DNA from: Mytilus edulis
Taxonomy: Eukaryota > Mollusca > Bivalvia > Mytilida > Mytilidae
Reading direction: 5' to 3'
NCBI RefSeq assembly: GCF_963676685.1
Contig: NC_092350.1
Location: 6,313,486 to 6,377,485 of the forward strand
Length of the DNA: 64,000 nt
The notes under the pieces are model-generated. The model was not told where the DNA came from. It did no database searches and saw nothing but the letters and a program-made list of their open reading frames with translations. Positions 49,201 to 52,198 of the stretch are shown here, in pieces. Position numbers and translations under genes: made by a program. The first letter of the stretch is position 1. Each line of letters starts with the position of its first letter.

Positions 49201-51400
49201 TTGTCTATCTAATGTTAGACACAGGTAATCCAGAGAGGAAGTTTACTTTAAAAGAAGTTCTCTGGTTTTCTATCGGCACTGTATTAATGAGGGGAACAGA
49301 TTTTTCACCTCGGCCGAGTTCACAGAGGATTCTTACTGCTGGGTTTACATTTTTTGTATTAATAACTGTCTCGACGTACACAGCAAATATGGCAGCATTT
49401 TTGACAAAAGTTAACTTAGATCAACCTGTAGAGACATTAATAGAATTAGCAGAACGAACAAATATACAAGTAGGGACAATAAATAATTCAGCCACAATGC
49501 GTTTTCTGCAAAGCTCTGAAGACACTACATATAAAACAATTTGGAAACGAGTTATAGAGAGTAGCGGTCTTGTTACGAATTCCAGTCAAGGTCGACAGCG
49601 ATCTGGAGAAGGAAATTTTGCATTCATTTATGATTACCTTATTAATTCATATTTCGAAAAGAATTACTGTAAAACTAAAATGTCTGGTCAGCCAATCAGA
49701 TTACAGGAACATGGCATCGTAATGAAAGCTGGTAATCCTGCTAAAACTTCAATTAACATTGCTATACTACAATTGAAAGAAAAGGGCTTTATTACAAGAC
49801 TCAGAAAAAGGTTGGTTAATGTTGTTGATATATGTACCCTTAATATGTTAGTTAGTTGGAGTGTCCATGAAATATATGCCACTGGAAGCTTTTTAAGATA
49901 TATATTTTTTTAATGTTTATTCAATATTACCATTCGCAAGTCATTGAAAGGGTCTGCCTTTCATTATAAAGAGCTAGTATGATATAACTGTTTCTGTGAC
50001 ATCATTGAACTTTTGCATTTCGTGAAGTTGATATTAATATACTCCTATTGCAGGATCTACCTTTTTGTATTAATTATTAATTGGTTCGAAAATTCTCGTC
50101 TCAAGCGTGCAATATTGGCCAGTGAACGTAAAATCAATCGATCCATTACAGATCCAAGTTAGAAGCTGAGTTATCTTTCTTTTACTGATATTGTTGATTG
50201 ATGTTAACCTTCTTCTGAAAGTATTTCAAATCCATAATCAGTGGTAGTTGTGGTAAAAACACGTTTTAAATAAAGGCAACAGTAGTATACCTCTGTTCAA
50301 AACTCATAAATCCATGGACAAAAAACAAAATTGGGGTAACAAACTAAAACCGAGGGATTTTATTTCTAGGTTGATATATATGGTATAAGCGTACTGCTTG
50401 GAGCTTTTGCTTGTCGGAATTTATATAAAACGTTATTTAAAGTAATTGATATGAGTAGTGCAATGTTTTCTTTTGCTTTATATCATTTCATAAAGTGCTA
50501 TGCAGTAAAAAAAATCATATTTATTTGTATACATTGGCTTCTATTTGAATGTTCAAGACGAAAACAAACTAGACACTACATCAGATAAGTGTTGACTAGA
50601 TAACTTTGGGCAACCAGGATGGCGGGAAATTTGGAATATCATTTAGGAGGAAAATAAATTTTGATATTAGGCAAACAATTTACCCTGCATCAGACCACCT
50701 GCCGATCGGTCACAAAGTTGTTGCAGGATTCCTTTACACGTCGATGTCATTAACACGGTTGGAACTGTGTATCCCTCACTTAGAAAATGGACCATTTTTA
50801 AAACCGTTTCATAAAGTTTTATTGTATTTCAAGTTTGCTTTATGATTAATAAAGAACTGTTTCGAATGACTTTAGAATCTTACAAGTCATTATATCAGAC
50901 TTGCCAACAAGCAAAGTACTTGTAGCTCACACACAAAAAATAAAATCTGTAAATGTTTTTTTTGTCATTACAGGTGGTGGGAGGATAAAAGACAATGTGC
51001 TGACGATGCACTGAGTAAAAGTGTTTTGCAAGTAGAGTTTGGAGTGAAGCATATGTCTGGTGTGTTAATTGTACTGTTATTTGGTCTCGCGTTTTCTGTA
51101 GCATTCTTTTTATTTAAAAAGTTTTACGTTTTGTCAAAGCAACAAAAGTCTTCAAAGAAAGAATCAAACGGGAAAGAAACCGAAGACAAGACCGAGGAGA
51201 CCAAAAGTATGCTAGGCGATGAGGAGACAAAAAGTATGCTAGGCGATGAGGAGACAAAAATGTTCGGTAAAGACGAGACAAACATAGTTGGTAACGAAGG
51301 GACAAAAACTGTATTCGAAAATGAGGAGACAAAACCTGTGTTTGGTAGCGAAATTCCTATAGATATGGAAAAATACACTAACGTGTATGACAAAGTTTGA
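14052..51400 (+). CDS. Ionotropic glutamate receptor subunit (AMPA/kainate/delta-like), ten exons, 5' end missing
   Basis: Ligand-gated cation channel subunit of the plasma membrane. The exons 14052-14234, 33065-33361, 33969-34168, 34819-34878, 37609-37866, 39658-39768, 40597-40722, 45565-45747, 49002-49810 and 50974-51400 all have GT/AG borders and matching phases, and give about 884 residues without a stop. Counting from the first recognised codon: N-terminal clamshell domain 1-412 (GVSVVIGP early, TGSVKFD late), S1 about 413-525 (EEPFIM, YEGFTIDLLEEL, GRWNGMIDEV, ITSEREEVVDF), M1 about 526-545, pore loop 558-573, M3 584-606 with TYTANMAAFL, S2 607-765 ending in RWWEDKRQC, M4 about 770-790, tail to the TGA. 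The ligand carboxylate-binding Arg is present (488). The Pro-x-Thr of S1 is Ala-x-Ser, and the S2 Glu is Asp (684), so ligand preference is uncertain. Length fits the family (about 900 aa). Signal peptide and first exon(s) were not identified. The subfamily is not assigned. Confidence 0.93.
15021..15280 (-). mobile_element. tRNA-derived SINE inside the array
   Basis: On the minus strand there is a tRNA-like head with an A-box-like TGGTCTAGCGGG (within 15157-15170) and an exact B box GGTTCGAATCC (15099-15109). Then follow a short hairpin TTTGCGAAAGCAAA and a tail ending in GACGAGTTGTATATATA. It sits between two TA tracts of the array. It resembles tRNA-derived SINEs of bivalves; I do not assign a named family. 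The head boundary near 15,280 is approximate. Confidence 0.75.
15976..16024 (-). repeat. Tail-only relic of the SINE
   Basis: About 49 bp identical to the 3' tail of the SINE at 15,021, ending at TTGCTTT and followed directly by TATATATATATAG. The tRNA-like body is missing. It was presumably carried here by array duplication and then lost its body. Confidence 0.75.
16125..16687 (-). repeat. 3' LTR of the BEL/Pao element
   Basis: 563 bp; see the 5' LTR. The only difference seen is C at 16451 where the other copy has A at 23731. Confidence 0.95.
16688..16696 (-). other. Polypurine tract of the BEL/Pao element
   Basis: GACGGGGAG on the minus strand, directly upstream of the 3' LTR. This is the expected place for the plus-strand primer, and it supports the LTR boundary. 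Confidence 0.7.
16782..23270 (-). CDS. BEL/Pao gag-pol polyprotein, 2,162 aa
   Basis: Single uninterrupted frame. Approximate residues: a Gln/Glu/Ala-rich coiled coil 190-330; a gag-like DUF1759-type region 480-670; a zinc knuckle CYKCCDSTTHRSRDC near 748 with CKECGSKQHTTALH after it; a retropepsin-like region with AIIDDQSNRS near 855; reverse transcriptase with AVTADVQHMF and the catalytic YVDD at 1293-1296; RNase H with FSDAS near 1475, RLELSAA and YTDSK; an integrase zinc-binding HYHNKIKHQG plus CVTCRKL; and a DDE core with GIDTFGPW, FRSDRGTNF and GGAWERM. The order PR-RT-RH-IN and the Pao-type motifs place it in BEL/Pao. It makes the enzymes needed to copy and insert the element. No envelope-like frame follows. 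The start is the first ATG after the 5' LTR (about 135 bp inside). The stop is about 95 bp from the 3' LTR. All catalytic residues I can check are present, so it may be functional. Confidence 0.95.
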   Translation of the reverse strand: MDPSHVEQQEEIQPQEGDVPELLENTSNTSQSDETPEARRVRDLTEKGQGAFTEKRDKFCQELEALWADIESQLLEVTTPPNDLQQLLTVQDKLVKACNNYRRLTDEYLDFLKRTRTLESQKEIDACKLSLDLRLSKVELVMEKLHEHRLALTKAKSTKTKTSRGKKTSHSGSSNVSDMSSLARRKRAKAEAAKSKIAFVEKHALILQQEAMLEEQALFRQNEMEQEAARKKAEMEQEVAQRKHEAAQRTVQLEQEAAHRKTQLEQEAMRRKAQMQQEAARVSREKAELKAKFNLLEAQREAAAAEAEARILEYDDSQAYSDLPDEKEDPLQRVQDFVNKLPVSTVVKEVTGPQKKKQIPVKIELSHEAPAFVPSVASNLLSQTSAVLPSDNKSPEVTFIPDLGLVTGIQKLGLSDESPTEHQKQGVKEAIPVLRIKQDFIEEIPVSHQKQGVIEEIPVTNQQQINLTSEITRFLLRKDLLFSRLTSFNDRAESFHTWKASFKNVTDELQVSDSEQIDLLIKWLGPESAKHAISIRASNANNPTIGIQRLWKRLDERYGAPEMLEASLKSKLAKFPTLTNKDNARLYELSDILSEIEYHKENPKLGCLLAYFDSSSGINPIVEKLPYGLQEKWTTRATRYKAKYDVAFPPFTEFSAYIREISKTKNDPGFIFGSKATPNTKGAAPRSTPYPRTKVGAHKTAVGQQSGDASKQGLCILHNTKHSLNECRAFRAKSIEERKGLLKENNVCYKCCDSTTHRSRDCNASISCKECGSKQHTTALHITRPQQPASSQSSSPKQAYGGEPIESAETKATSVNSTCTEICKDTYSGKSCAKILPVNVYHKDNQYKVIRMYAIIDDQSNRSLASPEFFNLFDVKDKPENYTLSTCSGKVVTSGKRGRGFVMESINGNDKFDLPVLIECDHIPNNRDEIPTPEVTMHHPHLKELRGSIPPIEENCQILLLIGRDLIEAHHVLDQRIGPPRTPYAQQLKLGWVVIGETCINKQHVPLELNVKITNILPTGQPSTFQPCTSKFDIRENYTDPVTKDLQSPLFEKTRDDDKPGQSYEDKMFMKQMDNEFVRDSEGSWVAPLPFRVPRQPLPSNRQQALHRANMLDISLNRNPVKREHFLTFMSKILDNNHAELAPPLHEHEECWYLPLFGVYHPKKPDQIRGVFDSSAKCNGVSLNSVLLTGPDLTNDLLGVLLRFRKEMVAVTADVQHMFHCFVVRKDHRNYLRFLWHKDNDLQKNLVEYRMRVHVFGNSPSPAVATLGLRKAAQASEQEFGSHVTSFVTRDFYVDDGLTSCPTKEEAVKLMKDTQQALAKYGNLRLHKFASNCAEVMSAFHVSDLASNLKDLDLECDSKPLQRSLGLSWDVNTDNFLFQLSSENKPITRRGILSTINSLYDPLGFLAPVIIQGKLLLRKIVSETVDWDQPLSDETADEWKSWRDTLIAIETLRIPRTYVPYLSKTTTKELHVFSDASEKAIAAVAYLRTTDSSGEPNIGFILGKAKVAPTSGHTIPRLELSAAVLAVEITQTIMDNLDLHIDTVKFYTDSKVVLGYISNETRRFFIYVANRVEKIRKFSSPSQWNYVPTHRNPADSGTRSVQAHEIHSSEWLLGPKQLLSSEQKNSEDIYQLIDPEEDGEIRATVNVAKTFSTPEHKGIGTDRFNRFSNWTSLVRAIAFLERFSRLHGSKQASSVTSVDSFSNAENFILISAQQEVYGDEIDCIKRQEQINKRSPIANLNPFLDERGLLRVGGRIVKSDLNLREKKPLIVPGRNHVATLLVRHYHNKIKHQGRHFTDGAIRSAGFWIVGAKRLISSIIHKCVTCRKLRGKTEYQIMSDLPEDRLEPSPPFTNVGIDTFGPWTIVSRKTRGGYANSKRWAILFTCLVTRAIHIELIEEMSSSAFINAVRRFAAIRGQVKIFRSDRGTNFIGAIDDLKIDSINVEDGPFKNFLYSSGTTWIFNAPHSSHMGGAWERMIGITRRILDSMLLNAAGRSLTHDVLNTLMAEVSAIVNSRPLVPVSTDPENPLILTPAMLLTQKTDYVFTSDHLGEFDKRDLCLAEWRRVQALASVFWSRWRKEYLPLLQQRRKWTEDRRDLIEGDVILLKDKNICRTQWPVGIIVNSFKSSDEHVRKAEVRVIVNGKATTYTRPIVDMILLIENTPV
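23405..23967 (-). repeat. 5' LTR of the BEL/Pao element
   Basis: 563 bp, first LTR in element orientation. It begins TATTCTGGATCACATCC and ends CTGACTCAGGCTCAGCA (minus strand). It matches the other LTR at all but one position, at a constant offset of 7,280. It contains a 64-codon open frame that is identical in the other LTR and is not a separate gene. Confidence 0.95.
26219..26267 (-). repeat. Second tail-only SINE relic, duplicated copy
   Basis: Same truncated SINE tail as at 15,976 with the same break point. It marks this stretch as a duplicate of the one around 16.0 kb. Confidence 0.75.
26355..26376. other. Empty (pre-insertion) site of the BEL/Pao element in the duplicated array
   Basis: In the 2.39-kb duplicate, the unit equivalent to the one split at 16,124/23,968 is continuous: GTATG, then an unbroken TA tract, then GTGAACG. 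Apart from one TA step it is what removing the element and one ATATA copy would give. Confidence 0.7.
29097..30820 (+). repeat. Second higher-order duplication of the array (~1.86 kb)
   Basis: Repeats about 27.24-28.96 kb with an offset of 1,855-1,857 bp. The CCGAACAC marker unit therefore occurs a third time at 29,101. The units with a GTATAT donor and with CTG changed to ATG are also shared (28,730 and 30,588). Confidence 0.85.
31725..32490 (+). repeat. ~54-bp minisatellite, about 14 units, iGluR intron
   Basis: Units read ACTGACTGTTTCTACATAG, then ATTTGGTCACTTTATTACTC, then AGTATAGAAACACA. One unit near 32,215 has an insertion and one near 31,790 is shortened. Confidence 0.9.
32715..33025 (-). 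repeat. Dispersed mussel repeat next to an iGluR exon
   Basis: Minus-strand copy with TTAGGCCGTTAGTATTCTCG and GAGTTGTCTTATTGGCAATC. It ends about 40 bp before the splice acceptor at 33,064. Further copies of this family lie at 33,480-33,800 (-), 35,325-35,710 (+), 36,960-37,120 (+), 41,025-41,145 (+), 41,935-42,030 (+), 47,330-47,580 (+), 48,363-48,415 (+), 51,805-51,925 (+), 54,905-55,270 (+) and 61,430-61,715 (-). Confidence 0.75.
33065..33361 (+). CDS. iGluR exon: N-terminal domain with GVSVVIGP motif
   Basis: 297 nt, phase 1-1. Acceptor TTTTTCAG at 33064, donor ACG|GTATAT at 33362. It encodes the conserved GVSVVIGP strand-turn, ENIPYVITQDKGF and a segment with EQLNEAIVDLFLAWKNKT. A dispersed mussel repeat ends only about 40 bp upstream of the acceptor. 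Confidence 0.92.
33480..33800 (-). repeat. Dispersed mussel repeat in an iGluR intron
   Basis: Second minus-strand copy of the same family, between the exons at 33,361 and 33,969. It has TTAGACCGTTAGTTTTTTCG and ATCCCATTGGCAACAATGCC. Confidence 0.7.
33969..34168 (+). CDS. iGluR exon: N-terminal domain
   Basis: 200 nt, phase 1 in and phase 0 out. The acceptor is TTTGTAG at 33968; the nearby CAG at 33976 would break the frame. Donor GAG|GTAATA at 34169. It encodes CQDLIRRMIANQISPISYAF and LLRQEIILICSPRDDQHKL, matching the second lobe of the clamshell fold, where relatives have a hydrophobic strand followed by a short loop. Confidence 0.88.
34819..34878 (+). CDS. iGluR exon: 60-nt small exon, N-terminal domain
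   Basis: 60 nt, phase 0-0. Acceptor ATTTACAG at 34818, donor TCG|GTAAGA at 34879. It encodes AKSFGNIMENEKNIFIFHDS, the strand that in relatives precedes the 'EPY/EPF' segment; here that segment begins the next exon. Because it is symmetrical it could be skipped without shifting the frame. Confidence 0.85.
35325..35710 (+). repeat. Long + copy of the dispersed mussel repeat
   Basis: Runs from GGTATAATTGCCAATGAGAC through AACTAACGGCCTAATTTATG to CTTGGGACAGTGATGTAGCA. It is one of the most complete copies here. Confidence 0.75.
35897..36118 (+). repeat. 43-50 bp tandem repeat, five units
   Basis: Units share GAATGAAAGTACAAGTACTA and AGGGAATCTTGG. Two units contain an extra CACTTGA. Confidence 0.85.
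36845..36950. repeat. Array of five 17-18 bp palindromes at 21-22 bp pitch
   Basis: Copies of ATGTCGTAATTACGACAT or variants start at 36845, 36866, 36887, 36909 and 36931. Some have TTTAA or TTTTAA at the centre, and the fourth copy is degraded. Confidence 0.85.
37609..37866 (+). CDS. iGluR exon: N-terminal domain, second lobe
   Basis: 258 nt, phase 0-0. Acceptor TGTTTCAG at 37608, donor GAG|GTAGGC at 37867. It encodes FFLEPFDEGPMYRQGLF, a Thr/Ala-rich helix beginning TYEATATDTAHLI, and NRSKLIDALRE, the usual last helix before the TGxVxFD strand. Confidence 0.92.
38185..38765 (+). repeat. Diverged direct repeat pair (~180 bp)
   Basis: 38,185-38,370 and 38,584-38,765 share ATATTAATTA, GGAAAACAAAAGG, TATAAAGTTGAATTCTTTGA and a GACGGCTGACAAATTG-like end. 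Between them lies unrelated sequence. Confidence 0.65.
38855..39140 (-). repeat. Inverted copy of the repeat at 2,265-3,480
   Basis: Carries CATTATGTTTTCTGGTCTGT, a (GTTC)n-like stretch, GTTAAAGTTTTTGGTCGAGG and CCACTGAACATAGAAAATGA, the reverse complement of the order at 3.24-3.48 kb. Confidence 0.7.
39658..39768 (+). CDS. iGluR exon: TGSVKFD strand
   Basis: 111 nt, phase 0-0. Acceptor TCTTGTAG at 39657, donor AAG|GTAAAC at 39769. It encodes NGKTGSVKFDSEGKR and YAFHLYNH, equivalent to the family's 'GLTGxIxFD..G.R' segment. Confidence 0.93.
39821..39976 (+). repeat. 53-bp tandem repeat, three units
   Basis: TAGAAGAAGAGAATGCTATT followed by TAGCAATACAATTTAGTTCA, starting at 39821, 39874 and 39927. 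Confidence 0.8.
40597..40722 (+). CDS. iGluR exon: end of N-terminal domain and linker to S1
   Basis: 126 nt, phase 0-0. Acceptor TCTTTAAAG at 40596, donor ATG|GTAAGA at 40723. It encodes IGEWRPKGNTTHDRLVL through DIVKVVFVM. The first part matches 'IGxW' at the end of the clamshell domain, and the last strand leads into EEPF of the ligand-binding domain in the next exon. Confidence 0.9.
40765..41430. repeat. GATC/TCGA-rich segment in intron, interrupted by a mussel repeat
   Basis: Dense GATCG, TCGAC and CGATC words on both sides of a 'gccaatgagacaac' family copy at 41,025-41,145. The left part reads as GATCGAG-type and the right part as CTCGATC/CGACC-type, so the halves look partly inverted. 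It begins with TGGGTTCACACAGCC. It is possibly a non-autonomous element split by a later insertion. Confidence 0.4.
43025..43735 (+). repeat. 48-bp minisatellite, about 15 units, iGluR intron
   Basis: Units read ACCCGACAAATGTCCGACTA, then TCCCTACGACCCTATATATG, then TATGATAG. Because 48 is a multiple of three, long open frames appear on both strands. The frame starting at 42,944 is stopped at 43,322 by a change in one unit. None resembles a known protein. Confidence 0.95.
43980..44486 (+). repeat. Tandem duplication of a ~250-bp segment
   Basis: 43,980-44,218 and 44,228-44,486 share CATATCAAATGCATATAAGA-like text, CTTATAAACTGTTACGCGTC and AACTTCATTTCAACAAGTTT, with scattered differences and one 20-bp gain in the second copy. 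Confidence 0.85.
44930..45390 (+). repeat. 17-19 bp minisatellite (ACAACAGTACACAAAAC)
   Basis: About 25 units of ACAACAGTACACAAAAC or ACAACAGTGTACACAAAAC, with ATAACAG variants. The mix of 17- and 19-bp units produces overlapping open frames on both strands that are not genes. It ends about 175 bp before the S1 exon acceptor. Confidence 0.9.
45565..45747 (+). CDS. iGluR exon: ligand-binding domain S1
   Basis: 183 nt, phase 0-0. Acceptor CTTGTAG at 45564, donor GGG|GTGAGT at 45748. It encodes EEPFIMNKRG, YEGFTIDLLEELSKLLSF, YELYPSPNNAYGS and GRWNGMIDEVRAG. These are close matches to the kainate/AMPA S1 signature (EEPYVM, EGYxxDLL, YG, GxWNGM). This exon alone would identify the family. Confidence 0.97.
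46340..46480 (+). repeat. G-run with ATAACAG repeats (left member of an inverted pair)
   Basis: CATATGA followed by about 20 G, GCAAGGGG, then CCCCATAACAGCAAAACAG and ATAACAGATAACA copies. Its counterpart is at 48,470-48,668. Confidence 0.6.
47795..48260 (+). repeat. Dispersed mussel repeat (AAAGATACCAAAAGGACAGT family)
   Basis: Contains AAAGATACCAAAAGGACAGT, GGTGATCTCAGGTGCTCCGG, GTAAGCAGATCCTGCTCC and TGTGAAACGGTTATTCCATA. It ends near GAGCAGCAACCCTCTATCAA. A partial copy lies at about 41,530-41,740 in the opposite direction. Confidence 0.65.
48470..48668 (+). repeat. ATAACAG repeats with C-run (right member of an inverted pair)
   Basis: Multiple ATAACAGATAACA and ATAACAGCTAACA words, then CCCCATAACAGCATAACAG, CCCCTTGCCCCCC and TCATATGG. 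Confidence 0.6.
48771..48800 (+). other. Candidate 30-nt alternative exon in the iGluR gene
   Basis: Flanked by TTTATTTTATAG and by AAG|GTTGTT. Phase 0-0 and stop-free (EIKYEGIRYK). It lies between two phase-0 exons of S1. The constitutive join without it already matches the family, so if used it would add 10 residues just before the ITSER segment. Confidence 0.2.
49002..49810 (+). CDS. iGluR exon: S1 end, M1, pore, M3 and most of S2
   Basis: 809 nt, phase 0 in and phase 2 out. Acceptor TTTGAACAG at 49001, donor AAAAG|GTTGGT at 49811; reading through would add a spurious tail to 49913. It carries GAISITSEREEVVDF with the binding Arg, M1 (ELWMGILG to VYLML), pore loop VLWFSIGTVLMRGTDFSP, M3 with TYTANMAAFLT (normally SYTANLAAFLT), SATMRFLQ, and FAFIYDYL, where Asp replaces the usual Glu. 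A Cys in NYCKT probably pairs with QC in the next exon. At the Q/R position the residue is Met, followed by Arg. Confidence 0.97.
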
Positions 51401-51465
51401 TATTTTTAATTCATGAAATATCGTAAAGAAGAATACTATTTCTAGGTTGATATATATGGTATAAG
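50360..51465 (+). repeat. Short direct repeat around the last exon
   Basis: An approximately 27-bp identical word beginning TTTCTAGGTTGATATATATG occurs in the last intron (about 50,366) and just after the stop codon (about 51,440). The stretch between is single-copy. Confidence 0.6.
50974..51400 (+). CDS. iGluR last exon: end of S2, M4 and cytoplasmic tail
   Basis: 427 nt. The acceptor is a T-rich tract plus CATTACAG at 50973. The split codon gives R-WWEDKRQC, matching the family's KWWxxxxC. M4 is about GVLIVLLFGLAFSVAFFLF. The tail is very charged and contains tandem copies of an ETKSMLGDE-like unit followed by looser E-T-K repeats. The stop TGA is at 51398-51400. Confidence 0.95.
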
Positions 51466-51801
51466 ATTTAAGACGCTGACAATTAAAAGCAGTTAAATTC
51501 AACTGAGGTACAGAAAGACTGCTTATTTCGACACAGAGGCCTTGTGTTCATCATAGGCCTTATATGTACTAGTAAGCCTTCCTAAATCATTTTCCTGTAA
51601 ATGTGTCTATAATCCTTATATGTATATCGATGTTGTTACATATAAATTAAATCGATGTACTAACTTTACAATTTGAATTCTGAATACACACCAAGGCATT
51701 TTGAATTAAGAATGACGATATTCGAAAAAAGAAGATGAATGTAATGTTTTTACTGTTTGTTTTCACTTAAATATAATTATGTTGGTCATAGTTTTACACA
51801 A

Positions 51802-51807
51802 AATAAA
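51802..51807 (+). terminator. Candidate polyadenylation signal of the iGluR gene
   Basis: AATAAA about 400 bp after the receptor stop codon. It lies at the start of a dispersed repeat copy, so it is only one candidate for the transcript end. Confidence 0.3.
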
Positions 51808-52198
51808 ATGAAGATGTTATGGAAGTCTGATTGCCAATTAGACAGCTATCTGTCATAAACCATAGTATGGTACTGTAAAAAACTATAAAAGGTCACACGT
51901 CTTCAAAACGGAGCAAAACTCAAACCGTTTACTTTTAGACACATGCATGAAATAAAGTGAAACCATTTAAAGGAGCAAACGCAACAGCCTGTTTTTTAGG
52001 TTTAAACCACAAACTAAAATTTTTACTGAAAACACAAGCCAGCGGAAACCACTTCCGCGTTGTTTAAAGGACCAATGCAGTAGTGTGTACATTGTAGAAT
52101 TGTACGACAGGACACATTATACAGTGTATTTCAATCTTCAGTATTTGTCCCTGTTATCTAAGGGGTAATCATATGTCGTTATTGTTACTGTTCAATAT

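Noticed and set aside
49811-49913. C-terminal extension VNVVDICTLNMLVSW... of the receptor
   Set aside because: It is intron read-through; the AAAAG|GTTGGT donor joined to 50,974 restores the conserved WWEDKRQC and M4.
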